A stretch of DNA of 64,000 nucleotides from Mycoplasma phocimorsus (lineage in GTDB: Bacteria; Bacillota_I; Bacilli_A; Mycoplasmatales; Metamycoplasmataceae). Positions 32,397-41,155 of the stretch are shown here, piece after piece. The stretch spans positions 1 to 64,000 of the forward strand of contig NZ_JASEJT010000005.1 in the NCBI RefSeq assembly GCF_030077875.1, in the 5' to 3' direction. The translations under genes were made by a program, and so were the position numbers. Position 1 is the first letter of the stretch. Every line of letters starts with the position of its first letter. The notes under the pieces were generated by a model. It was given only the letters and a program-made list of their open reading frames with translations. It did no database searches and was not told the origin of the DNA.

Positions 32397-33737
32397 TTAT
32401 CAATTTTTAGTCAGAAATTTAGAAATTTCTTTTGCTAAATCATTTATATTAGTGCTTAAAGGATTTGTAATATTATCAATTACTTTTACACCACTTATTG
32501 CATTTACACTATAAAGTATTATAGATATTAATGAAGTAAAATTATTTTTTAATTCCTCTGATTTTTGAGCTTTGGGAAGAAGTTGAAGTGATTTTCCAAT
32601 TTTGTCTAATAATGAAATAATAGCATTTTTATATTTTTCAAATTCTGTCTTAATGTTTTCTTCGCTAATAGCTGATTCAGCAAGAGTTTCAAATACTTTA
32701 TTTAAGCTATTTTCGCTTTGAATTTCACTTATGTTAGAAATTTCTCTTTGATTCTTTTGTTCTTTTATATTTTGTTCAACTTGCCTTTTTTTTCTCTCTT
32801 TTTGTTTTGATAAATTCTTATGTTTATATTTTCCCTCAATTTCATATCATTTTTGTGCATCATCAGTAAAAATAAACGTATGTCAATTATTAGATGTAAT
32901 ATTGCCATCTTTTTTATTAATTACCTTTAAACTATCTACAAGCATTACAAAATTTTTTGCCGTTTTTCCGGTAGTATCTTTTTCTATTGCTTGAAGAATT
33001 AAAGAAATAAAACCATTATTTGTTTTATTTGCTTCCCCATCAAAATATTCAGTTACAAAATTATTTGCTTCTAAACTTGTTTTAATTGATTCAGCGTCTG
33101 TTTTATTTTTAAGAAAATTTTGCAACTGATTATTAAAGTTTTCAAATTTCTTTTTAAGTTCTGGATCATTAATTCTTAGTAAATCTAACATAAGATTACT
33201 ACCAGCTTTTTTAACATCTTCACTTATTTCGCAATTAAATATAGCTTTTAGTAATTTTTCAACCTTTTTAGGAAAACTATATGATCAAAATCAATATTTT
33301 GTATTTGGAACAACTTTTTCAAATACATAACCTAGCCCCACTGACCCAAGCACTAATGAAAGACCGCTAAATGCCCCACTAATAGCCAAAGATGTAGTAT
33401 TTTTAGGATTTAAAAAAAAGTCATAAAATTTAACAGGCGCCTTTTTCTTAGGCTCTTCTCAACTCCATGGTCAAAATGCTTGTGCTTTTCTTTCTGTTTT
33501 AACTAAGTTATTAATTTTTTCAGGATTAATTAATTCTGCATTTGAAAATTTTTTAGTTTTCTGATTTTCTATTACAAAATTTTTAGTTTCCTCTTGTTTT
33601 TTAATTATATTTTTTATTTGAATCTGAACAGATTCACTATGTTTTTTATTTTCTTTATTAGTTTTTGAACAGCCAATTATTGATGTTAAACCCAAAAAAC
33701 CAAAAAGAGGAACAATAATTTTTGTTATTTTTCTCAT
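32397..33737 (-). CDS. Surface lipoprotein, paralogue of 18474-19856
   Basis: A 446-residue lipoprotein: signal peptide MRKITKIIVPLFGF, lipobox SIIGC (Cys23), a Lys/Asn/Glu-rich spacer, a Trp cluster WPWSW, then a hydrophobic Gly-rich helix (SGLSLVLGSVGLGYVF) followed by PNTKYWFW. A helical domain contains a KDTTGK motif, and the C-terminus is amphipathic. The same order of elements occurs in the plus-strand lipoprotein 14 kb away. A Lys/Arg/Glu-rich low-complexity stretch (KERKKRQVEQN) is near residue 310. Function unknown. Confidence 0.85.
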
Positions 33738-33885
33738 AATGAACTCTTTTAAATTTATTTTTTATCATTATATACTACTATAAATTCATAACCCAATTAA
33801 ATAAAAACAAATTTTTAAAAACAACATATTTTTATTATTTAATAAATATTTTTTTATTTGTGTTCTTTAAAAAATTTGATTAATA

Positions 33886-33910
33886 AAAAAAGCTAAATTG
33901 ATTTAGCTTT
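33886..33910 (-). terminator. Terminator of the azoreductase gene
   Basis: AAAGCTAAAT (33889-33898) pairs with ATTTAGCTTT (33901-33910). On the minus strand it is followed by a run of T and sits immediately after the stop codon. Confidence 0.75.
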
Positions 33911-34483
33911 CTAAAAATTAAGTGCATCTTGTTTTACTAAAGAAACAAAATCAACTTCTTCAAATTTAAAATTTGCAATTTTTGCGCCAGCAAATTTAGT
34001 AATTCCACTAATTTTCATTCCTAAAAATTCACACATTTTAGAAACATAGAAACTTGTATCTGCTCATTCATATCATTCAATAGGTGCGCCTTGTGAGCTA
34101 ATTATTTGAACACTTAGATGGTCTAATAATCCTTTTGAAAGATTTTTACCATCATATTTATATAAAAAAGTTTTTTTAGCTTGAGCAACCATATCAAAAA
34201 ATATTTTTAAAGTTACTGGTATATTAAAATTGTACATTGGAGCACAAATTATAATTTTATCAACCTCTTTTAAAAGTTGAATATATTCTTCAGCTTTTTT
34301 AAATTGAAAGTAGTCTTGAAAGTTATTTTTTGTAAGGGAAATTAAGTTTTCATCATTTAAATCAAGAGTTATAATTTGATCTTCAGAATTTTTATCTTTA
34401 TATATTTCTAAAAATTTTTCCAACATTGTATTAGTTATAGATATAGCATTAATTGAAGTTTTAAGAACCAAAACTTTTTTCAT
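33911..34483 (-). CDS. azoR: FMN-dependent NADH-azoreductase (AcpD family)
   Basis: A 190-residue flavodoxin-fold quinone/azo reductase. Visible are the N-terminal strand KVLVLKTSIN, the FMN-contact segment ICAPMYNFNIPVTLKIFFD, a KTFLYKYDG segment and the SSQGAP loop. The family reduces quinones and azo compounds with NADH and may protect against electrophiles. The gene is monocistronic, divergent from pfkA with an 88-nt gap that carries both promoters. Confidence 0.88.
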
Positions 34484-34571
34484 TTTTACCTCATTTATTT
34501 TGTTATTTTTATATTTGTTTAATTATAATTATACTACTTTATTATATTGATAAATATGAAGGAGAGTAAAA

Positions 34572-35549
34572 ATGAAGAAAATTGCTGTGTTAACATCAGG
34601 TGGCGATTCACAAGGAATGAATAACGCTATTTACGGTATTGTTCAATATGCTAAAACTAAAAATATTGAAACACATTTAATTTTTGAAGGATTCAAAGGC
34701 CTTGTTGAAAACAAAATTGTTCCAGCCTCAGAAGTTAATTTAAAAAGAATAAATAATATGGGAGGAACAATTATTAAATCTGCTAGATTCCCAGAATTTA
34801 AAAATATTGAAGTTAGAAAAAAAGCTGTAAAAAATCTTCAAGAAAAAGGTATTGAAGCAGTTATTGTTATTGGTGGCGATGGTAGTTTTCAAGGCGCACA
34901 AAAATTACATGAATTAGGAATTAAAGCAATTGGTTTACCAGGAACAATTGATAATGATATCGCTTCTACTTCAATAACTATTGGTTTTTATACTGCTTTA
35001 AATAATATTGTTGAAGCTATTGAAAGAACTAGAGATACTGCTGATTCACATGGTAGATGCATTCTTGTTGAAGTTATGGGAAATAGTTGTGGTGATCTTT
35101 CATTATATTCAGGATTAGCTACTTCTGCTGAAGTAATTGTAACGAATAATAGACCAATGAGCATTGAAGAAATTGCTACTATAGTTAAGGAAGAAAAAAC
35201 AAAAAAAGATTCAGTTTTAGTAATAGTTTCAGAAAAAATTAAAAAATACGGTTCTATTACAGAAATGGCCAAACAAGTAGAAGAACTTTCAGGAGTTGAA
35301 AGTAGAGGATATCAACTTGGTTATTTACAACGTGGTGGAATACCTACAGCTATGGAAAGAGTAAATGCTATTAGTCTTGGAATAGAAGCAATTAAAAGGC
35401 TTGATAATAATGAAAGCGGCATTGTTTTAGGTTGAACAAAAAGTGAAATTTATTCTACACAAATTCTTGATGCTCTACAAACAGAAAATTCATCAATTGA
35501 AAAAGATATTAAAAAAGCTGAATTTTTTAATAAAATATTAAGAGCGTAA
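34572..35549 (+). CDS. pfkA: 6-phosphofructokinase
   Basis: Commits fructose 6-phosphate to glycolysis using ATP. The 325 residues have the ATP loop TSGGDSQGMNNAI (usual form TSGGDAPGMNAAI), SARFPEF, VIGGDGSFQGA, the catalytic LPGTIDNDI (Asp127, Asp129 region), SHGRCILVEVMG and LGYLQRGG. Effector-site arginines of the E. coli enzyme (about 21, 25 and 54) are Tyr21, Gln25 and a non-Arg residue here. EVMGR is EVMGN (Asn171) and GHIQRGG is GYLQRGG. GGAGAG precedes ATG. A strong terminator follows. Confidence 0.94.
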
Positions 35550-35572
35550 AATGGGGCACCCCATTTTTTTTA
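35548..35572 (+). terminator. Terminator after pfkA
   Basis: The GC-rich stem AAATGGGG/CCCCATTT overlaps the stop codon and is followed by a long T-run, the most GC-rich stem in the window. Confidence 0.85.
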
Positions 35573-35655
35573 TTTTTTGTATTAAATTTAAAAATAACAA
35601 AAGTTTATAAAAATATATAATTTAATATTGATGTTAAAGATATGAAAGGAAAAAT

Positions 35656-36645
35656 ATGGTAACAAAATATATAGCTAAGTATTTTTTAAAAACTAAGCAA
35701 ATATTAAAAAAAGAAAAAAAAGACAATATTGTAACATTACAATTTTTTCAAAGAAATGACAATGTTGTTTTATGTGGAATTAAGGAAGTTTTAGCTCTTC
35801 TTAAAAAACATACTAATACAAAAAAATATTCTATTAAATATTTACCTGACGGTACTATTATTAATAATAAAGAAGTAGTTCTTGAACTTGAAGGTAGATA
35901 TCAATATTTTGGTATTTTGGAAGGAATGATTGATGGGATTTTGGCTAGAAGTAGTTCTATTGCCACAAATGCAAGAAACGCGATCATTGCAGCTAAGGGA
36001 AAATTAGTAACATTCATGGGTGATAGAGCTGATCATTATTTAACACAAGCAGTTGATGGTTATTCTGCTTATATAGGTGGTATTAGAAATATAGATACAA
36101 CTCAGCAAATAAAATGATTATCTGAAAAACCAGCTGAAAATGGTTCTATTCCACATCTTTTAATCCAAGAATACGAAGGCGATTTAGTAGAAGCGCTTAA
36201 AGCATATAAAAAAGTTGTTGGAGCTCCTGTTACTGGTTTAGTTGATTTTAATAATGATGTTATTGGTGATTCTTTAAAATGTCTTAAAGAGTTTAAAGAA
36301 GAGCTTGAGGCAGTTAGAGTTGACACTTCTGTTGCAATTAAAGATAAAATGTTCCTTGAATCTGAAGATGAATTTGGTGTGACAAGCAACATGATTAAAA
36401 GATTAAGAACAGCACTTGATGATAATGGCGGAAAACATGTTAAAATTATTGTTTCTTCTGGATTTACAGCACAAAGAATTGCTGAATTTGAAGAAGCTAA
36501 TACACCAGTAGATGTTTATGGTGTTGGTGCATCAATGATGAAAATTTGAGTGAATTTTTCAGCAGATGCTGTTAAATTAAATGGAAAAGAGATAGCAAAA
36601 TTTGGAAGAGGATATTCATATAATCCAAATTTAATAAAATTTTAA
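35656..36645 (+). CDS. pncB: Nicotinate phosphoribosyltransferase
   Basis: Converts nicotinate and PRPP to nicotinate mononucleotide, the entry step of NAD salvage. The 329 residues contain ELEGRYQYFGILEGMIDGIL, TFMGDRADHYLTQAVDGYSA, VTGLVDFNNDV, VRVDTSVAIKD, a KIIVSSGF strand and the phosphate-binding GVGASM motif. This fits the short mycoplasmal form of the family. GAAAGG precedes ATG. The gene stands alone between two terminators. A nicotinamide-specific enzyme is less likely given the motifs. Confidence 0.88.
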
Positions 36646-36663
36646 AATTTAAATTACCTAATA

Positions 36664-36705
36664 AAATTCAGTATGACTATTTAGTAGTTTTATTGAATTT
36701 TTTTT
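36664..36705 (+). terminator. Terminator after pncB
   Basis: AAATTCAGTA-type arm (36664-36673) pairs with 36691-36700 with one G-U pair; an inner ACTA/TAGT helix is possible. A T8 run follows. Confidence 0.65.
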
Positions 36706-36997
36706 GTTACTTTTGCTAAAAGCAAGTTAATATTTATTTATTTTCCATATTTTGTTCCACTTTTTTAATAGTTATTTAACTAAAATAATCTTATTGGCAT
36801 ATAGTTTATATTGAGAAAGTGTAATAAGCAAAATGCTTTTAAAAATTTAAAAAAGTATTTTTTAAAATAAATTATCAAATTTGAATGAAGTTTAATATAA
36901 ACATTTAAATAAAGTTTTCACTTTCTCAATAATAATTGTTAAATTAATTATTAAGCTTATATTTTCATAACAAAAGTTATGGAAGCTGAAAGGAAAA
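36706..36997 (+). promoter_or_regulatory. Long upstream region of the PQ-loop gene with inverted repeats
   Basis: This gene-free stretch holds a perfect 13-nt inverted repeat, TATTGAGAAAGTG at 36809-36821 and its complement at 36919-36931. A small AAGCA/TGCTT hairpin sits at 36826-36838. A promoter-like pair, TTGTTA (36937) and TATATT (36958), follows, then a CATAAC-AAAA-GTTATG hairpin (36966-36981) just before the AAAGGA ribosome binding site. I recognise no known riboswitch; no conserved non-coding RNA class fits. Confidence 0.45.
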
Positions 36998-37795
36998 ATG
37001 AAAGAGTTTTTTAGACTTTGAGCTGAACACGATAAATTTGGATACATGGGTAAAATTGGATTCATTTGTGGTGTTTTTGCTTTAGTTATTACCGTTCTTC
37101 TTGCTTTACCTCAATTTATAAAAGTTGTAAAAGAAAGAAAAACAGGAAAAAACGTAAACTTTACTTCATTCTGAATTTTTAATAGTGGTTTACTATTATG
37201 AATTGTATTTGCTGGATTTATGCCAGGAGGATTAGTACCTCCTTTAGTAGCTAACCTAGCTTCAGTTCTACTTTATTCAGTTATGATTTTCTTCTTATAT
37301 TTTTATAAAGAATGAGAAAATAAAGAAGCGAAAAGAAAAGGGCTAATTATTGTTGGTGCTATCTTAACATTAAAAGGCATCTTTGCAATAATTTTATCAG
37401 CATTATGATTAACAGATCAATCAGTAAATGTACAAATCTTGGACAATGGTATAGTGGATAGAACAAATGCAATTCTTCCAGTTATTACACAAGAATGATT
37501 ACAAATTGCAATGGGTGTTATTATTCCTATCTTTACAGCAGTTGCTTTCATCCCTCAAATTATTGAAGGATTTAAAAGAAAAAGTTTCCAAGGTGTATCT
37601 CTTGTTTTTAGCTTAGCTGCATTAGTAATGAATGTTTTATGATGAATGTACTGATTTGCTTTCGGATTAGGACAATCATTCTCAGTTGTTTCAATTCTAA
37701 CATTAAGCTGACAAACAGTATCAATCGCAATTTTCTTAATTAATTTTGCAGGTTCATTGATTTATTCAGAAAAATCAATACAACAAGCAGCATAA
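36998..37795 (+). CDS. Two-PQ-loop (SWEET-like) membrane protein
   Basis: A 265-residue protein with about seven membrane helices. Two PQ-loop repeats are visible: LLALPQFIKVVKERKTG with a following FWIFNSGLLLW, and AFIPQIIEGFKRKSFQGVS followed by LAALVMNVLWWMYWF. The pattern (PQ, short basic loop, polar helix ending in Trp/Asn) matches SWEET/SemiSWEET, KDEL-receptor and cystinosin-type transporters. In mycoplasmas the substrate is unknown; a small solute such as a sugar or amino acid is an inference. It is monocistronic, with a strong AAAGGA site and a long structured upstream region. Confidence 0.8.
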
Positions 37796-38155
37796 TGCGC
37801 TTGTTTTTTCTTATCCTTTTAATATTTAATTCATTTAATTTTTTATTAAGAATAAATCAACTTATTTGTTAAAAGAAGTTTTAAAACAACATAAATTTAC
37901 TATAAAAAACCTCAATATAAATTCCACAAATTTCCACATTATAAAATTATAAAATTTTTCATTTTTTATTAAAAAAACCTTAAATTTTAAAAATATTTAA
38001 TTAAATTGTCTTATAAAAATTAATCTTATGAAATTTTTGAAAGATATTTATTTACATAATGTTTTATATTTACTAAATAATGAGCCATTTATAATATAAG
38101 TTTAATGTAACTATTTTTTGCGAATAGTTTAAAAAAAATATAAAGGAATAAAAAT
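37796..38155. other. Intergenic region, about 360 bp, with promoter of the BMP gene
   Basis: No gene is visible. Two near-repeats ATTCCACAA and TTTCCACAT stand side by side at 37921-37939. A TATAAT at 38090-38095 predicts a leader of about 55 nt that can form an AACTATT/AATAGTT hairpin (38108-38129) before an AAAGGA ribosome binding site. No purine riboswitch core is present despite the downstream nucleoside-type transporter. Confidence 0.5.
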
Positions 38156-39550
38156 ATGAGAAAAAACAAATTATTATTATTTGGACTATCAGTTGCATCT
38201 ATTGCAATTGCTCCAATAACTGTATCATGTTCATTTGGCTCTAGTGCCGATACATATGCAAAAAGTGATGTTGCTAATATCACTTCATTAGTTAAAGAAA
38301 AAGATGCTGAGATTAAAGCTGCAATTCAATCTGGTAGTACAAAACATATGGATATTGTTTTATTAACTGCAGGAGGAAAAGTAAACGACCTATCATTTAA
38401 TCAATCAGTTTGAGAAGCTATTTCGCAATTTTCAACTCAAACAGATAATGAAACAAGCTCATATAATACACCAGTTAATGATGCTGATGTTAAAAAACAA
38501 TATGATAATTTAATTTCAGAAAGTAAAAATATATGAGTTCTTACGGGTTTTCAACATAGTTATCTATTTAAAGAATGATTAATAGGGACTAAAAATAACC
38601 CTAATGAAAGTAATTTAGACGCTCTTGCAAAATCAAATATTGTTGTTATTGGTGTTGATTGAATTTTAGATGGATTAACAAAAGAGCAACAAGAAAAATT
38701 AAAAGGTAAAATTATTACATTAAACTATAAAACAGAAGAATCCGGATGAATTGCTGGATATGCTGCCGCTGACTATTTAGGTAAAAAATTTCCAGGTATG
38801 GCTCCTGAACAAAGAGCTAAAAGAGGTATTGCTTCATTTGGTGGGCATCCTGGAAAAGGTGTAACAGATTTTATAACAGGTTTCTTTGGTGGTATTAAAG
38901 AATTTAATCAAGAAGAAGAAAATGCTGATAAAAAAGCCCTTATTACTTCAGATCCTATTACAACTGATGTAAATTTTGATATTCAAGATCAAAGTAAAAT
39001 AAAAGTTGTTCAAGATATTACTACTATTAAAAAACCAGCAATTATCTTGCCTGTTGCTGGCTCATTTACAAATACAGTAGTACAAACAATTGTTACTTCA
39101 AATTCAGATCAATCAATTATTGGTGTTGATACAGACCAATCAAAAGCATTTGTCGGTAAAGAATCTTCATTATTTATAACATCAATTGAAAAAAGAATTG
39201 GTGCAACAATTTATCGTGTTTTAGTTGATTTATTTACTAAAAAAGAAAAATCAGACATTATTTCAGATTTCAACAAAATGCCTAAAATTGAAAATGTTAA
39301 ATTAGGATATTGAGATGGATTTGTTTCTCTTTCAAAATCAACAAAACCAGGAGAAGAACAAGATATTATTAATGCTTCACTTGAAAAAGCTATAAACAAA
39401 TTTAAACAATTTGTACCTCAAGAAAAAAAGGCAGAAGCTTCAAAACTTCTTAAAATTGTAGAAATGGTTGATATAGCGCCAGCTGGACAAACTGTTAAGC
39501 AAGTTAATGAAGCCGCTTTAAATGCTTTAATTGCTGAAATTAATAAATAA
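38156..39550 (+). CDS. BMP-family nucleoside-binding lipoprotein (P48-like)
   Basis: A 464-residue lipoprotein with lipobox ITVSC (Cys25). Family hallmarks are GKVNDLSFNQSVWEA, the YKTEESGWIAGYAAADYL segment, FGGHPGKGVTDFITGF, an IILPVAGSF strand and VIGVDTDQS, matching BMP/PnrA/TmpC solute receptors and the mycoplasma P48-like surface antigens. Such proteins bind purine nucleosides. It stands directly upstream of a matching ATPase and two permeases, separated by a hairpin, so it is the receptor of that importer. It is anchored outside by its lipid. Confidence 0.92.
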
Positions 39551-39552
39551 AA

Positions 39553-39587
39553 AATAAAAGATCGCTTCATAAAAGCGACTTTTATAT
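39553..39587 (+). terminator. Hairpin between receptor and ATPase genes
   Basis: ATAAAAGATCGCTT pairs with AAGCGACTTTTAT after one bulge, around a short loop, with a modest T-rich 3' side. It lies between the BMP stop and the ATPase start, 30 nt before the next gene. Partial termination is plausible. Confidence 0.6.
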
Positions 39588-39616
39588 TCTTAAATAAAAT
39601 TTTACTAGGAAATATT

Positions 39617-41155
39617 ATGGAAAAACAAAATCAAGAATACGCGATTCAGTTTATTAATATTACCAAAAAGTTTGGAGATATTATTGCTAATAATGATATT
39701 ACTATAAACATCAAAAAAGGAACAATTCATGCCTTAATTGGTGAAAATGGTGCTGGTAAAAGCACTTTAATGTCAATTTTATTTGGTTTATATTCTCCTA
39801 CTAGCGGTTCTATTAAAATTGATGGTCACAGCATTTATATTAAGGATCCTAATTTAGCTAATGAAGTTGGAATTGGGATGGTTCACCAACACTTTAAATT
39901 AGTAAATGCTTATACAAATTTAGATAATATTATTTTAGGTAGCGAAATTGAATCTAGAGGTTTTTTAGATAAAAAAACAGCTATTGCTAAAATTATTGCC
40001 ATTCAAAACAAATACAATTTACATTTTGATTTAAATCAAAAAACGGGTAATGCTACTGTAGGTACACAACAAAAAGTTGAGATTATGAAAATGCTTTATC
40101 GAGATGCAGAAGTTTTAATTTTTGATGAGCCTACAGCCGTTTTAACTCCTCAAGAAATTTCCGGTTTACTTGAGACAATGAAAATATTTAGAAAAAATGG
40201 TAAAACAATTATTTTCATTTCACATAAATTAAATGAAGTTAAAGAGGTTGCAGATGAGGCTACCGTAATTCGCCATGGAAAAGTAGTTGGACATTTTGAA
40301 GATCCTAAAAATGCTTCTATATCCGAATTATCAGAAGCTATGGTAGGTAAAAAAGTTGTAATGCCTAAAAATGATGCTATTGTTCTTTCTGAAAAAATAG
40401 GTTTTGAATTTAAAAATGTAAGTGCCAAACATCAAAAATCTATTCACAATGTATCATTTAATATTAAAAAAGGTGAAATTCTTGCCATTGCTGGTGTTGA
40501 AGGAAATGGTCAAGAAGAAATTGAATTTATTGCCTCAGGAATTTTAAAACCTAAAGAAGGTCATGTTTTTATTTATGATGAAAAAGGTAAGAAAATTGAT
40601 ATAACCAATTTTTCAGTAGCCAAAAAGAAAAATCAAGGAATTTCATATATTCCTGGAGATAGACACAAATATGGTTTAGTATTAGATTTTTCCATTTTAG
40701 AAAATTCAATTATTAGACAGCTAGATAATAAATTAACACAAAAGTTACTTGTTATCAACAATAAAAATATGCAAGATTTCTATAATAAAATAGAAACAAA
40801 ATATGATGTTCGTGGTGGTCGAAATGGACATTCTAAAGCAAGATCACTTTCAGGTGGTAACCAACAAAAAGCAATTGTTGGTCGAGAAATGTTAAGCGAC
40901 CATAACTTTATTATAATTGTTCAACCAACAAGAGGTCTTGATGTTGGTGCGATTAACATTATTCATAATAAAATATTAGAAGAAAAAGCACATGGCAAAG
41001 CTATTCTTCTAATATCTTATGAATTAGATGAAGTATTGGCATTAGCTGATTCAGTTATTGTTATTAATAAAGGAAGAGTATCAGAAAAAAGATCAATTAA
41101 AAATATAACAAGAACAGAAATTGGTAAATTGATGGCGGGGGTAAATAATGAATAA
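39617..41155 (+). CDS. Nucleoside-type ABC transporter ATPase (two NBDs)
   Basis: A 512-residue double ABC ATPase of the RbsA/NupA type that energises sugar or nucleoside import. NBD1 (about 10-240) has Walker A GENGAGKST, the Q-loop MVHQHF and Walker B LIFDEPTA, but its signature is degenerate (NATVGTQQK). NBD2 has the non-canonical P-loop GVEGNGQEE, a normal signature LSGGNQQK and IVQPTRGLDVG. This asymmetry is typical of the family. Its last 8 nt overlap the permease start. The gene lies between the BMP receptor and two permeases. Confidence 0.93.
   Translation: MEKQNQEYAIQFINITKKFGDIIANNDITINIKKGTIHALIGENGAGKSTLMSILFGLYSPTSGSIKIDGHSIYIKDPNLANEVGIGMVHQHFKLVNAYTNLDNIILGSEIESRGFLDKKTAIAKIIAIQNKYNLHFDLNQKTGNATVGTQQKVEIMKMLYRDAEVLIFDEPTAVLTPQEISGLLETMKIFRKNGKTIIFISHKLNEVKEVADEATVIRHGKVVGHFEDPKNASISELSEAMVGKKVVMPKNDAIVLSEKIGFEFKNVSAKHQKSIHNVSFNIKKGEILAIAGVEGNGQEEIEFIASGILKPKEGHVFIYDEKGKKIDITNFSVAKKKNQGISYIPGDRHKYGLVLDFSILENSIIRQLDNKLTQKLLVINNKNMQDFYNKIETKYDVRGGRNGHSKARSLSGGNQQKAIVGREMLSDHNFIIIVQPTRGLDVGAINIIHNKILEEKAHGKAILLISYELDEVLALADSVIVINKGRVSEKRSIKNITRTEIGKLMAGVNNE

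Noticed and set aside
37921-37939. Replication origin suggested by DnaA-like boxes
   Set aside because: Only two imperfect matches, no dnaA or dnaN nearby and no box cluster; kept only as a weak regulatory observation.
38101-38155. Purine riboswitch before the nucleoside transporter receptor
   Set aside because: The leader is only about 55 nt and lacks the conserved junction and loop sequences of the purine aptamer.
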